Source: Phragmites australis
Taxonomy: Eukaryota; Streptophyta; Magnoliopsida; Poales; Poaceae
DNA length: 64,000 nt
Assembly (NCBI RefSeq): GCF_958298935.1
Contig: NC_084929.1
Coordinates: 32,553,501-32,617,500, forward strand
Reading direction: 5' to 3'
The notes beneath the pieces were generated by a model. That model had not been told where the DNA came from, did no database searches, and saw only the letters and a program-made list of their open reading frames with translations. The position numbers were made by a program, and so were the translations under genes. Shown in pieces: positions 10,691-22,396 of the stretch (position 1 is the stretch's first letter; each line of letters opens with the position of its first letter).

Positions 10691-11846
10691 ACTACACTCA
10701 GAAGAAAGGATTCGTAAACTGATGTTTCAGTTCTAGATGAAAGAAAGTCCTGATCCTGCTCTGCCTCGCGATATAACCTGTTCAGGATGCATAGAGTCAA
10801 CTTGCGCCCCTACTTAAGGCAACATGAGTCAGAAATCTCTGAAGAATCAAACTAAGTGAAACTACTAAAAGTAACCAAAGATTTATATTCTGAACATTCT
10901 CCAGGCTCAGCCACCTAGGTAGGACTAAATTCTAATTTTGGCTTTTTCAGAGTTAAGAAAAAGAGGAAAGACGATTGCTAATCAGTTAAGAAAAAGAGGA
11001 CATAATTTTCCAAGTTTCTCAATATATACCTAAGATACAGCTCCTTTATAACCGAGAGCTCGGGATAGGAATTGCGGCTCCTGGAACCTGCAGGACTCGA
11101 AGGCGGCGCGGCTGAGGACGGTGGTGGCGGCGTGAAGTAGGTGTGCGCTCACGAGGAGGACTAGGAGTGGGAAGACCTCGATGACTTCGCAGAATACTCC
11201 CCAATCATAAATACATATTATTTTGGATAAGATACAATCTCTAATACATAGCTTTGATCACTATTTCTATTAAAATATATTTATAAAATTCATTGAGTTT
11301 GTGATATTATAAATTATTTTTTCAAGACAAATATATATATATATATATAATTTTAAGATTTTCAAACTAAATATTTTGAAAATGTTAGTCAAAGTTTTAA
11401 AATTTTGATCAATTTTTTTTCAAAACGACATGTATTTACAAAACCACACATGCATTGATAGTACGTAGATCACGATAGTGACCTATCTAAACACATGAAG
11501 TGACCCGTACGAGGTCTCCACTCCTATAGTCCTACCATATCCGAAATGTTAATATCGCACTACACGTTGTGCACGCTTTCTATGCCGTTTTCATTCGGAT
11601 ACGCGTCCGAAGTCCACTACACGTGCATGCTAGTGAACGCTGAAGAAATGTCAACAAAATAGAAAGATATATCGAAAGCAGACCACAAAATGTGGCCGAA
11701 AAATTCGAGCCCACGCGACTTCCTTCAGCACCGACGTAAATCCTCGACCACATGGTCCTCCTGTATATATTTCTTTCGCTTGGGTGATTTGCTGACGTAC
11801 GGCTCGTTCTTGCCCTTGACAGACCTGCCCGGGTCGGCTCCTATCA
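10691..11846. other. intergenic, no gene seen
   Basis: 10691-11040 is decayed sequence downstream of the gag with stops in all frames. 11040-11210 is GC-rich; its minus strand gives a short open stretch I cannot identify. 11210-11470 is very AT-rich with a TA microsatellite at 11331-11349. No terminal repeats are clear. Confidence 0.6.
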
Positions 11847-11849
11847 ATA

Positions 11850-12645
11850 ACGTAAGCATCTTCAACAACAGATTAGTTAAATTTAATTCTCTATATTTTT
11901 ATTTAGCTATCCACTTCTTCATATTTCTATATATTCCAACATACTAGCTAAATCCTACTCTTCATATCCCATGTACTTATATTGTATTCGTACCTAGCTA
12001 ATTTATTTGTAATGGCTTTTTTTTGTTTTTTGTAACGACTATAATTTCAACGGTTAAAGTGTAAGCAGGAGTAGCACACACTAAACACTAAAATTCTCAT
12101 ATAACTTAGGGTTATCAATAATTTTATAAATTAGTACATTAGTTTATATGAATATTCATGATTTTTTATTTTTGAGAATTAAATTTATGCCTAAAAATTC
12201 AAGTGGATACAAAAGCAGTCAAATTTGAGGAAATTTCTTTTAAAATTTGTAAGAGATTTTTAGTTAAAATGAGTTCTCTATTATTTTTTATTCTATAAGC
12301 ACAAAAATCAGTATGATTTTAGGATCTTCATAAGTTCATCTTTTTAATTTATAAAATATGAGAGAATGAGTGAATTTTTGAAGCATTTGACCAACTTGTT
12401 GTCTTCTCCTTCCAATCGACGTGCACAGGAGCTGAACGTGGGAACGGAGGGGCAGCTGCAGTTTGATAGAGGAACAGAATAGAGGTCGGGATGGCGAGCA
12501 GGGAGGACTCGCTATCTTTACTGACTGAGGAGGTTAGGATGGCGTATCTACAGAGATAGCGAGGTAGTTACGTATCTACTGGACAACGTGTTTTCAGGGT
12601 TTTAAGCAAAAATAGCAATGACCAGTCATTTGCTGGAGATGCTCT
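11850..12645. mobile_element. candidate non-autonomous DNA transposon
   Basis: The left end reads GCATCTTCAACAACAG (from about 11850) and the right end, reverse complemented, reads GCATCTCCAGCAAATG. This is an imperfect terminal inverted repeat of the GAGCATCTCCAAC type found at ends of several grass MITEs. The interior is AT-rich up to about 12,380 and then mixed. A TAA stands beside both ends, but the exact target duplication is unclear. No coding capacity is seen. Confidence 0.4.
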
Positions 12646-13972
12646 AAGTTGGCCAAGTCCCCTGCCCGGGAGACCACAAGACAGGAACACGATTTTTCGT
12701 GGCCCGGCCGCACGGCCGATCTGCCACTGACGCCGAGTGCTCGCTCACCCGCGCCGGCAGCCTCACGGTCGCACGGGCATCACGAAGCGTTTCCCGACGT
12801 CAAAACTGTCGTCGTCGTCGTCTCGCTCGCGGAGAGCGAGACCACACGTTGCTGATATCACGCCATGCGCGCGCTTGCTTTTCCACCGCCAGAGCCGCCC
12901 GGACAAAGGAAACCCTAGCTAGAAATTCCCAACAGACGACCGCACAGCTCCGCGATCTAGCTACGATCGCATCCGGCACGTCGATCTCTAGCCCCCTGAC
13001 AAGCGCATCGTGGCGCACGTGGCCTTCTTGCACACGTGGCGCAGCGGCATGGGCCCGTGCTCGAACAACTTGCATGGCCACGCCAGGGGCGACAGCACCA
13101 CACGCCCTACAGCAGCCCTACACCTCTTTTTATGCAGGGGTGGATCTTGAGGGCTCTACCGGCTGAAACTTCATTTAAGATTAAAGGTATAGAAAGATAA
13201 AAAAAGAAGAAAGAGGATCAAGTGAACGTGGAGGAAGAAGAACCGAGTGTCTCTACCCACTAAGTTTGTGTCCGTCACCGTCTCTATGCGTACTGTGCAC
13301 TATCAAAATCACATGTTTGATTCTCTACAATGACTCGTTTCAGAAATCTAAGAAAGTTCCAAATATCTGGCCACTGAACTTTCTGTAGGGGAAAGAAAAC
13401 ACGAAACGTCCTCGCAAAAAAGAAGAGGATAAAAGAGGTGCAGAAAAGAAGGGGCTACGCGAGGTAGTACAAAAAAAAAAAAGAGCTATAGATTCGATCG
13501 TGATCTCACCACTGCGACAACCGGCCGGATGGGGCGGCATAGAACAGCTTGTATGGTAGCGCACGTACCTACGTGCGTGCGTGCAGGGAAAAGCGTGCGC
13601 GCGCGCGCGCGCGTGTCTCGCGGGTGAGATCTTGCGAGATCAGAGAAAGCTGGTGCATGCCAGTGGCGTAGGCCTGTAGGGCGTTCCCGCACGGTTCCCG
13701 AGGAATATTTGGTTCCTCGGTAGATTGCAGAGGCACATGCGTGTTGGTGCTTTCTGTTTGCATGCGCACCGGGAGCGCCGCGTGACGTCACACCGCGGAG
13801 AGAACGAACGGCGGCACCGTGCACGTGTGTGCCCACCGACCGGGTCGATCACACTACCCTGGAAGCTGTGAGAAACGGAAACCTGTGGTCTTTTTGTCTG
13901 TGTGCCGATGCTAACTCGGTTTGTCTGTCGACCATGGTTGGGACGTAGGGCTATGTGCTCCTAGAGTCTAGC
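12646..13972. other. GC-rich unassigned region
   Basis: 12,660-13,130 is GC-rich and open for 155 codons on the plus strand (12699-13166), but the composition is Arg/Ala/Ser/Thr-rich and I recognise no domain, so I do not call a gene. 13,500-13,860 is also GC-rich with an alternating GC tract at 13596-13613 (potential Z-DNA). The region could include promoter or leader DNA of a lost gene; nothing proves it. Confidence 0.35.
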
Positions 13973-15471
13973 CAGGGGCGGAGCTGAAAAAATATTAGCG
14001 TGAGATCCAAACTTCCGAGCAAAAAAAATTTCATGGTTTTTGCCTGTTGGTGATTTTACTTAACACTGAAGTTCGTACGATTTGGCAGAGGGTCGCCGCC
14101 GCTCCTCTCTATACGGATTCAAATCTTCTGCGTTAAGCCAGATTTAAGCAGAGGAACACTATTTGCACAGTAAAATGTGTCTCGTGTTACAGTATTCTAT
14201 ATTAATTGATCTTTTTTACTGTAGCTATAGTGGATCACCCTAGCAAATCCGAAGTGTTCATCACTGTAGATCCTTCGCTCCCTAATTCTCTCCTAAGATT
14301 AGTCTTAGGAGCGGCATATAGTGAGGCTATGTGTAATATGTAGTGGACGTTACATATCAAGTTTGTTAGAAGGTGTTATAAAATATAATAAGAAAAGTTT
14401 GCATATGTATGTATATATCGATCGATATTTCTAACAGTAATATTTGATGTAGTAAGTATTCAACAAGATAGGAATGATCTAATCCAATTGCCATGGACGG
14501 TGCGACGGTGACATCCCACTATCATGGTGATGGCCCTTTGCTTTAGATTTGTTGTTTTTTATGTACCTTTCAAGACTTTTCTGTTGCCTTTGTTATAAGA
14601 AGATCGGAAATCGGAACGCATATAATGTACCAGTTTTGTTCTGCGTGTAATAGCCTTTTCTGAATGACACATGTAAGATTTTTCTTTATGCTGTAGCAAC
14701 TATTTTCTTTCCGTAACCATGGTATGTGCCTTTTTTTGCAAAAACATTTTTGACCATATTTTGTGAAAACTTAAAGGTGTTAGTTTTATAAAAATGCATA
14801 TAGAAACCCAAGAAATTTTATAGGTTCATGCCCTTGAAAGTTCTCATGATTATTTGAATGTGTAAAAATGAGGGGTCAAACTTGAAACTGGTTATTCTAA
14901 AAAAAATTGAAATTGGTTCTCTCACCAAAGAGACATTGCAGTTAATTTTCACTAATACATTTCGATCACTTTTAATGGTTACTAGTGTAATGCCTGTGCT
15001 AACGCTACGGCGACATTTAGTAATGCAAATAAAATAATCAAAAGACAGACATAGGTTTCGGTAATCAAGAATATAATGAGATAGATTTAAGATTCACGCA
15101 AAAAAGAATGATACAGAGAGTTATTATATTGTTGAATACATAGCTACGTGCGTAAAATAACATCGCAACTTTTGTATATTTTGAAACCATCTAAATCCTG
15201 ATTCGCTTAAGAAATTCCTATATAACTTCAGGAATGTTGTCTATATCCTTTGCAAGTAATCAGCTTATGTTCTCTTCTCTATTTTTTTAGTTGTGCAGTC
15301 CCTTATGAGTAGTTTTTTACTATCAGTCTTGCTCGCACCTTAACTTTACGTCGTTGACGCATGTAATTGCTTCTCTTCGCACACCTTAACATAAGCTGGT
15401 AATGTTTTGGGTCTTACGGAAAAAAAATCACTGAGAAATCATGGAGAACAATGCACATTTGCATGGCGAAC
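13973..15471. other. intergenic, possible hAT-type end at 13974
   Basis: CAGGGGCGGAGCTGAAAA at 13974 resembles the terminal inverted repeat CAGGGGCGGAGC common at ends of grass hAT elements, but I found no partner end, so it is only noted. The rest is AT-rich with no readable coding sequence. The next exons expected for the sphingosine kinase at 15472-15996 (catalytic SGDG region) are not visible here. Confidence 0.4.
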
Positions 15472-15996
15472 CTTGCATTGTGACGCTGACACCGGCAACC
15501 TCAAACAGGGGCTTGATTTCCATCTTGTAGATCTTCTTCGCGCATTTCTTGCCGCCAAAAGGGTTGACGAAGATGAATAATCTCTTCGGCCGGCCTATGA
15601 CGGAGGTTACATGTTCATCACAAACTTGATTAGTTGGCGTTTATCTCTCATTAAGTAGAGTAAATAGTTGGTAAAAAAGGGGCTAACAATGGAGGAGTAA
15701 TTTCCTTTCAGACTGAAGCAGCAATCAAGATCAAAGAATTGAAGTATCTACATCAACTGGTTTTATTGCGTAGTGATCGACATGGTAGAGGTACTAGGAG
15801 GAAGACACTACCGCACGTACCGAACGAGTCCAGGCAGCGTCCCAACCTCTCGCCCCAAGCCATGGCGGCGCCCTTGTTGTCCGTCATCTGGAACACGAAG
15901 TCCTCCCTGCACCGCTTCCCTCCCGTGCCCGCCTCCACGAAGTCCCTCACGACGACCTCCTTCCCACTCGCCTCGACCCCGTGAGTAACAATGTTG
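15472..15996 (-). pseudogene. SPHK: sphingosine kinase gene fragment (two exons)
   Basis: The minus strand shows exon A (about 15996-15821), encoding GKRCREDFVFQMTDNKGAA and AWGERLGRCLDSFG. An intron with GTACGT donor and ATAG acceptor follows, then exon B (15594-15472), encoding GRPKRLFIFVNPFGGKKCA, KPLFEVAGVSVTMQ and a GT donor. The exon junction restores the glycine of SFGRPK in frame. This matches the linker and the start of the diacylglycerol-kinase-type catalytic domain (NPFGGKK nucleotide-binding loop) of plant sphingosine kinases, which make sphingosine-1-phosphate. The N-terminal part and all later exons, including the SGDG motif, are missing, so no working enzyme can be made. Both pieces are open, so loss may be recent or this may be a captured fragment. 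The start of exon A is inferred. Confidence 0.8.
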
Positions 15997-16000
15997 CTGT

Positions 16001-16653
16001 GAACAATACAAAAGAAGAGCAAGTAATGACATTAAATGATATATTTCTGTGTAAATGTAAGTTCAGTATACATGAATAAGCTCTTAACCTGCGCCACCAC
16101 TGAACCAATATAGAAATCTCAATGTAAACCTGGAACATTGAATATCCAATCTAAACATAAGAAAATACCAAAAAGGTCAGCACAAATAAAAGTATCAACT
16201 CTTGACAAAGCATGAAGTGCATTGGCGAGCATCTGAACAGTTCACAAAATAGATGGTGTCACTTGTATTATGAGTTTCTAAGGTGGAGTAAGAAAATTCT
16301 CTAACTATGTAGAGATGCAGTAATCTACTCACTGGGATCCCAAATAAATATCGACACAATCTCTAATATATCAGTTTGATTAACAATATCTATAAAACTA
16401 AATTATTTCAATCTCTTCGATCCCAAATATAAGTTTATTAGAATATCAACACGATCTCCAATATACCATTTTGACTAATAATAGTTGTAAAAATAAATTA
16501 TTTCAAATATAAAGACTTATATATTATGATAGTAATTTTCATAATTGTAAAAAGGCTCACTCCAGTGCGGATGACATCCCCTGCAGCTCCAACGTGGTCA
16601 CCGCGGTCGCCTCGAATCATGGGCTAGCTTGGCTTATCGATCGCACTTCATTT
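16001..16653. other. AT-rich intergenic, no gene seen
   Basis: 16340-16560 has blocks resembling each other (for example CGACACAATCTCTAATATAT and CAACACGATCTCCAATATAC), also echoed at 11230-11290. They look like decayed dispersed repeat. No coding signal. Confidence 0.5.
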
Positions 16654-16826
16654 GTTCACACCAGTTTGATCAGTCTAAATCAGGTCTAGACCAATTAGAC
16701 CAGTCTAACTGGTCTCGACATGGTCTAAACTGGTTTAGACTGGTGTTAGAACTGGTTTAAATTGGTCTAAGAACTGGTCTAACTAGACCAGTTTAGACCA
16801 GGTTCTAGATCAGTTTCCAGTCTGCA
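16654..16826. repeat. cluster of GGTCTAGACC-like palindromes
   Basis: More than ten overlapping variants of ACTGGTCTAA / TTAGACCAGT in both orientations are packed into about 170 bp, including AGGTCTAGACC at about 16682. The array is degenerate and not an exact tandem repeat. It could be a subterminal repeat region of a DNA transposon or a decayed minisatellite; flanking ends are not identified. Confidence 0.6.
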
Positions 16827-17215
16827 CCTCTCATGGATCGATTGAAAGGATTGAATCTAACTGATACATCATTGTCTCTCTCTGTTTTTCTCAACCACGC
16901 CGCTCTCTCCTCTCTCCGTTCTTCTCCTACGAACATGATGCTCGGCGGGAGTAAGAAGATGAACAGGGCATGTGGTCATCGCGTTTTATTGTTCTCAAAA
17001 TTCAAAACACTATCGAAACAATCATGAAAATTTCTAAAAGAAAAGTATGTTGTAGATGATACTATAATCTATCTCTCAAAAAAAATCAACTCAAACAATT
17101 ACTTTTACAATGAGAAACAAAAAAGACAAATTTTATTGTACACAGTCTGTTAGAATTTTTCAGGACTATTTCGATAATATTTTGAATTTTAAGAGCCTAG
17201 ATATGTATTATTTTG
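16827..17215. other. unassigned interval
   Basis: Mixed to AT-rich sequence without a recognisable gene. TTCTCAAAATTCAAAACACT at about 16993 is loosely repeated at 17380-17400, suggesting both flank the same repeat structure. Confidence 0.4.
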
Positions 17216-17221
17216 AAACGT

Positions 17222-17385
17222 GGTAAGCCCGACCACTACCACATGCCCAACCACGTGGTCGTGTTATTGATGCTGGTCAGCTCAGCGGCCACGTGGTGAG
17301 CCCGACCACATGGGAGCCCAACCACGACCACATGCCCGACCACGTGGTCGTGATGCTGATGCTGGTCGGCTCGGTGGCCATTTCT
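17222..17385. repeat. duplicated CCACGTGG (G-box) palindromes
   Basis: Two related units of about 90 bp contain CCACATGCCC(A/G)ACCACGTGGTCG followed by a GATGCTGGTC(A/G)GCTC stretch. Three perfect CCACGTGG palindromes occur. CACGTG is the core bound by plant bHLH and bZIP factors, but in this repeat context a regulatory role is only a possibility. The GTGGTCG word also recurs in the LTR at 18083-19110. Confidence 0.6.
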
Positions 17386-17410
17386 AAATTTAAAATACTA
17401 TAGAAATGTC

Positions 17411-17734
17411 AACCTTGTAGTTGTCGATGAGCGCGACACGGATGGAGGAGTCCTGGTCCCAAATGTGGCGGAGCACGGCGGCGAGGATGCGCGGGACGAG
17501 CGGCGCAACGGCGTCGTGCGGGTGGGTAGCGGCGATGAGCACGAGGGTGCAGAGCGTGTGGCAGCGGAGCGGGGGTCTTGTCGGTGGGGGCGCGTTCGAG
17601 ACCGCGGAGACGAAGGTCGGGAGCTCATCTGGACCTAGAGCACGAGCGATGGCCTCGATCTTCGCGGCCACCATGGCCTCTGTGTCGCGGTCAGAGAGCT
17701 TGAGGAGGCAGCGGTTCACGTGCTGGTTGAGGCG
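17411..17734 (-). pseudogene. TORTIFOLIA1/SPIRAL2-like gene fragment
   Basis: The minus strand is open for about 108 codons and reads VNRCLLKLSDRDTEAM, IEAIARALGPDELPTFVSAV, LVLIAATHPHDAVAPLVPRI and VLRHIWDQDSSIRVAL. This is the first HEAT-repeat segment of the plant TOR1/SP2L microtubule-associated proteins, which bind cortical microtubules and influence growth direction. Only this N-terminal part is present; similarity stops near 17415. An in-frame TAG lies immediately upstream (17737-17735), and no Met precedes the conserved start in this frame. It sits between a G-box repeat and an LTR-derived block, which suggests a fragment captured or stranded among retroelements. Confidence 0.75.
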
Positions 17735-18082
17735 CTAGGGCGGATGGTAGTGGCGCATCTGCATGCTAGCGGCGGCCCGCTGGCGTCAAGCTAATCCTGG
17801 GACGTGGTGACTAGTCGTACGGCTGGCGTCCTGCCACGCAGAGTGGTCGAGCGTAGCTCGCGAGTGGTCGAGCACTGCGTGTGTGTGGTCGTGAAAACTT
17901 GTGTAGTGGTCGTGAGTGCGCTTGCAAGGTCCGAAAGGCCAACGACAGACTCCATGAGAAGTGGAGGCCGCAGGTGGCGGAAGACTCCATATGACTTGGA
18001 GGCCGGTGTAGGTGGCCAAGGCTATCGTCGCATGAAGGGGTTGGCAGATGCTGATGATGAGCATGCGTTACTTTGAAGCCAG

Positions 18083-19110
18083 TGATGGGGTGCTCAAAAT
18101 AAAATCAACAAGATTACGGGTGATTGCTAGACTTAATCTTGTTGTTTATGTGTTCTTCATGTACGTTGAGTCGGAGCTGTGGGCTGAGTCCAAATTAGTG
18201 TGTGTGTTGCATGGCTTAGGGAGTCTGATTAGCCGTTAGTGATGCACAAAAGTGTGTGTGCATGGTGGTCGAATCAGCAGGGCCAAATAGCCGAGCAAGT
18301 GTTGTGTGAACTCAGTCAAGTGTGTGGATGCAGTCAGCGCATGGCACATGTCCTAGAGCTGTGCGTGGGCTTCGGATCAGTGGAGTGCATACAAGACTAC
18401 TTAGTTGTGTTAGTGGACAAGATACAGGAGTGGTTGGCTGAGTCCTGCGGTCAAATGTGATTTGTATGGGACATGTGGATAGGTGTAGGTCAGAGATGTG
18501 GGATATGACGTGCGACATGCGTGTCCCACGTTGGGTGTGACGTGCAATGCAGCTAAGGTTGCGGAGCATGGGGCGCACGTAAGGATCTGTATGTAGGAGT
18601 GTGTGCCTATATAAATCCCTGTAATCGGCGCCATGGATGAGGAGTGAGGAGTGTGGGAGCAGAAGTGTGTGGTGAAGTGAAATACAAGAAGAGAAAAGGA
18701 TCATGGTGTGCAGAGCCATAAAAATATTCGTTTGTGTATTCTGCTTGTTAGCTTCTCCATAGTGTGTGCTCGCTGAGTACTTGTGTGTGCTCGAGCGGTC
18801 GAGTAGCTCTCGTGCGGGGTTGTGTGCACTCGCATGAGTACTCTCGTGTGATTATGAGTGGTCGTGTGAGCTCCTTGAACAGTGGTCGAGCACTGCTCGT
18901 GAGTTCCGAGAACAGTGCTGGTGTGTGCTCACTCAGAGCTTGTGTGTGCTCGCTGAGTGCTCGAGTGGTTGTGCGTGTGCTCGTTGTGTGCTTAGAGTGC
19001 TCGTGTGTGTTTCCAACTACTCGCGTGGAGTGGTCGAGCACTGCGTGTGTGCGGTCATGAGCACTTGCGTAGTGATCGTGAGTGCGCATGCAAGATCCGA
19101 AGGACCAACA
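18083..19110 (+). repeat. LTR with GT-rich U3/R repeats
   Basis: It begins TGATGGGGTGCTCAAAAT and ends GGACCAACA (TG...CA), 1,028 bp. A TATA box (CTATATAAAT) lies at about 18607-18616. From 18760 to 19070 the sequence is dominated by variants of GTGTGCTCG and GTGGTCGAG. A canonical primer-binding site follows its 3' end. Confidence 0.75.
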
Positions 19111-19112
19111 AT

Positions 19113-19125
19113 TGGTATCAGAGCC
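19113..19125 (+). other. primer-binding site
   Basis: TGGTATCAGAGCC is the canonical initiator tRNA-Met complement of plant LTR retrotransposons, two bases after the LTR end at 19110. It proves that the upstream repeat acts as a 5' LTR. Confidence 0.88.
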
Positions 19126-19270
19126 TCAAGATTCGGGACCGTGGCATGGCGGTGGCGCGCTGTAACGTCGAGCGTGCAGTGGTCTGCGTGCTTGGGCTGG
19201 CACAGAGGCATTGTGGCCTGGTGACCGGCTGGGCGCGCGAGGGAGCTCAGTCGAGTGGGCTGTGAGCTGC

Positions 19271-22200
19271 TACCATGTGGGCTGCTGCCTAAATCTTGAT
19301 TTGTTGACATGACAAAAAAATTTCTACCGAAACATAAAGATTGAGCACCCTTTTCACAAAAGGAAATAATTTTCTCCTGCTGATACGAAGGACAATCATG
19401 TTCAATGCATACCATATATAGCAAAGGAGTTTCCAATTTTTGATTTCTTGCTTTACAACAGTTACGCAAGGCCAATCGCATGCCAGATGTATGGTGAGGT
19501 GGACGGACAATATTTTTTATTTAATGACCTATGCCCTAATGCTGTCATCTTGAAGCAAGCCGAAACAATGCAGAATCAACTTGGTATAACTGTATGTATA
19601 ATGCTGATTGCGACATGCAAAGCAATCCAAGTGGCTGAAATGCCAGACAGGACAACATTGTAATGCTGAAAGAAGGAAACCCATCCAAGTTATCAATTTT
19701 GTCTCATTTATTTTCTTCAACACTGTATAAATCATGCTACAACCATTTGCCGCTAGTGTAACAAGTGCCATAAGAAAGGAAAAGCAAGAGGCATGAGCAG
19801 CATATAGCTCTCAAAACTGAAGTTGCCCATCTATAGTTCTCCATACAGGGAAATTTGCTGTTGGACAGTCCCAACAGGTTGAACTTATTTCTCGCGGATG
19901 ACCTTGTTAATATTTCAGGAACAAAAAAACCGCTTGTAATCTGCTTGCAATCCGAGTGCTTCATATTTATTTTTCACGAATTTCAAAGCCCCCTCCACCT
20001 CCACACTTCTTCTAAAGCCATGTGACAAGCAACTTTATCTGATCCTACTTCATATTGGCAATACGAGTACGTGTCTGCTACATGAAATTGTGAAAATGCC
20101 AACAGAACGACAGACTTATTAGACATATAACTGATTGTGTCGTGCCAAATAAATATAAAGCACTTATTAAGATACTATCATTTTATAGGATTATTACTTA
20201 CTATTTATCACCACTCCAGGACGTCTTTATACACAATATTCTTTGTGCTCTTCCCTGTGGGATCTAATTCTTTTTTTGGTTTGGCCAAAATTCTTGTTGT
20301 TTGCCTTAATACACCCCTTAAAAATGCAACATAAAGATGTCCATATGAGAACACAGGATCCAAAAATATGATGACAGTTGATTAAGGCACAACGGTGCTT
20401 CTCACATTAATCTCATATTAAACATTATCAAGAGTAAAAATAAACGATACAACAAGTAATATATAGTTAAATATATAGTCACGTGCAAATATAATGCACT
20501 TAACAATTTCCCGTACACGAAAGAGGATGTCATCTACACATTCATTCTGGTGGGGCCCTTTGGACGACGATGGAGCACTTTGGTGACGGGGAGCAGCAAG
20601 GTGGCTACGGGCAAGATCGATTATTTCCATACGTGAAATGGAGAATATAGACTTGCTTAGTTGTCAATTGCTCAATGAGGCTATGCAATTGTACCTGTTA
20701 GGTACAATGGAATGTAACAGGATGCAAAAAATCACTCGCTCAACTGAACACAACATATAACATAGCAATGGTGATATCAACAGTAAGTTTTCTCTTCTTC
20801 AATAATGCAGAAATAACACATAAAATAGTTATTATGTAGGTACAATCTACAAATAGGGGCAAGAGATGTGTTGATATATATTAGAGAATAGAGAAGGTGC
20901 AAGTATGAAGTTAATCCGTCATGTGCTAAATACAACCGAAACTTATTACAGATGTTGATGAAGACAACTCATGGTACAATCTAATTTACAGTAGCCAAAT
21001 CGTGGCTCAAAATTTGGCAACAAACTAATCGATCAAACCTATTCTCCTGCGGGTTTTGGTTTTTATTCATTGATTGATTGATTTTTATTGATTGGATTTA
21101 GATCATAATTAGGAGTCTAAGGATGCATTTATCAAATACAAAAATGGTAGATAAAAAACGACATTACACCAAGCAAAAATAGTAAGGCTACGTAGGCCAG
21201 AAAGAGATAGATGTTTGAGGCCATTGCAAGGATGGGCAAAACAAAAACAAAATCAATTGATGGAAAAACAAATAAATTCTAGTTTAGAAACAACGAACTA
21301 ATATCTGCATCGAGTGAACTCGTATGTCAAAACAAAATAATGGAATGTATTCATTTAGATAGAATGATAAGAATCAAACAGGACTGTGACCATAATGGGT
21401 AAAATTAGCATATAATCAGAGATGCATGACATTGGTTAATACCTTGCGGCAATCCTTTGTAGACACATTCCATGATCCCGGTCACAGGGCATGCTTCAAA
21501 GATGGCCCAAACATGGAAAGTATGGAAGAGAAACAATGTCTAATCATAAATCCATGGAATGTCATATTTGTAAAATTCATTCACAACCTCTGATACAAAG
21601 GATGGATTTGCACATTATATCTCCAAAATCTGAATTAGAGCATGTGCATAAGAATTTTTGGAACCCACACTTAGCTATATGCATATCCCTGGGACAACAA
21701 AGTTCAGACAATTATCCAATCAGCAACCTCACGTCAAAATGATCTAGAGAGAATTATAAGCTACCCTTTTATGATAAAGAATAAACAAAATTTTAACATT
21801 CGAGATGCTGATGCATCATTAATTTTCTTTCACCATAGGAAGGAAGACTACGTAACATCTGATATATGCTTGAAAGAGAGTTGGATCTCTACAGAAGTAG
21901 TGTTGCATAGCAAAGATTATGACACAATAATTACTGGTAGGCCATATGCCAAATTCAGCAATAGGAAACCATTATCTCACCATAATTTCTCGATTTCTGA
22001 ACCAACCAGGTCCTTACACCATAGCAAGGCAATGTGCTCTGCAAAAGCGATATTTCACCAAGCTAACCAAGAGAGGCCAAGAAGCATGTAGTCAAAATGT
22101 AGGAAAACTATTGCAAAATACAAAAAAATGGAAAAAAAAACAGAAGGGTACCAACATTGTACAAATGAGCTAGTTTTCTAACTGAAGTTTCTCTCGGCTT

Positions 22201-22396
22201 CGATGAACATGAGGTTGTATTCGAATGGCAATGGCCGGTTAGGCAGCTCTGGTATAGTGTGAATATTAGTATGTCAGTATATGCCATATTTCAGGTCCCA
22301 CTTTAAGGATATTCCAGTGGAACTCATAGCAGCAATTCATGATATGTGTCTCAAATATAAATGCAGTAGGAATAATAATAGAAAAAAGATATGAAC
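19271..22396. other. unassigned, intron-like DNA with one exon-like stretch
   Basis: AT-rich sequence resembling plant intron or intergenic DNA, lying downstream of the NUP214-like exons on the minus strand. I searched the minus strand for later NUP214 blades and found none. One stretch (about 21520-21443, minus) reads FEACPVTGIMECVYKGLPQ and ends in CAAG/GTATTAAC, which looks like an exon end, but I cannot name the protein. A plus-strand open stretch at 19448-19663 shows no domain. Confidence 0.4.

Larger units (their letters stand above)
17804..19270 (+). mobile_element. rearranged LTR retroelement
   Basis: Four blocks occur in order: an LTR 3' end (17804-17945), a short internal tail (17946-18082), a full-looking LTR (18083-19110), and a primer-binding site plus about 150 bp of leader (19111-19270). 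The two LTR ends share GTGGTCGAGCACTGCGTGTG and the AAG(G)TCCGAA(A)GGMCAAC end. LTR-interior-LTR-interior order fits unequal recombination between copies, or two partial copies. No gag or pol is present. Confidence 0.65.

Noticed and set aside
12699..13166. A 155-codon GC-rich frame as a gene
   Set aside because: Arg/Ala/Ser-rich translation with no domain; GC-rich grass DNA often stays open by chance.
13974..13991. Complete hAT element starting CAGGGGCGGAGC
   Set aside because: No matching inverted end (GCTCCGCCCCTG) was found downstream, so only the end-like motif is noted.
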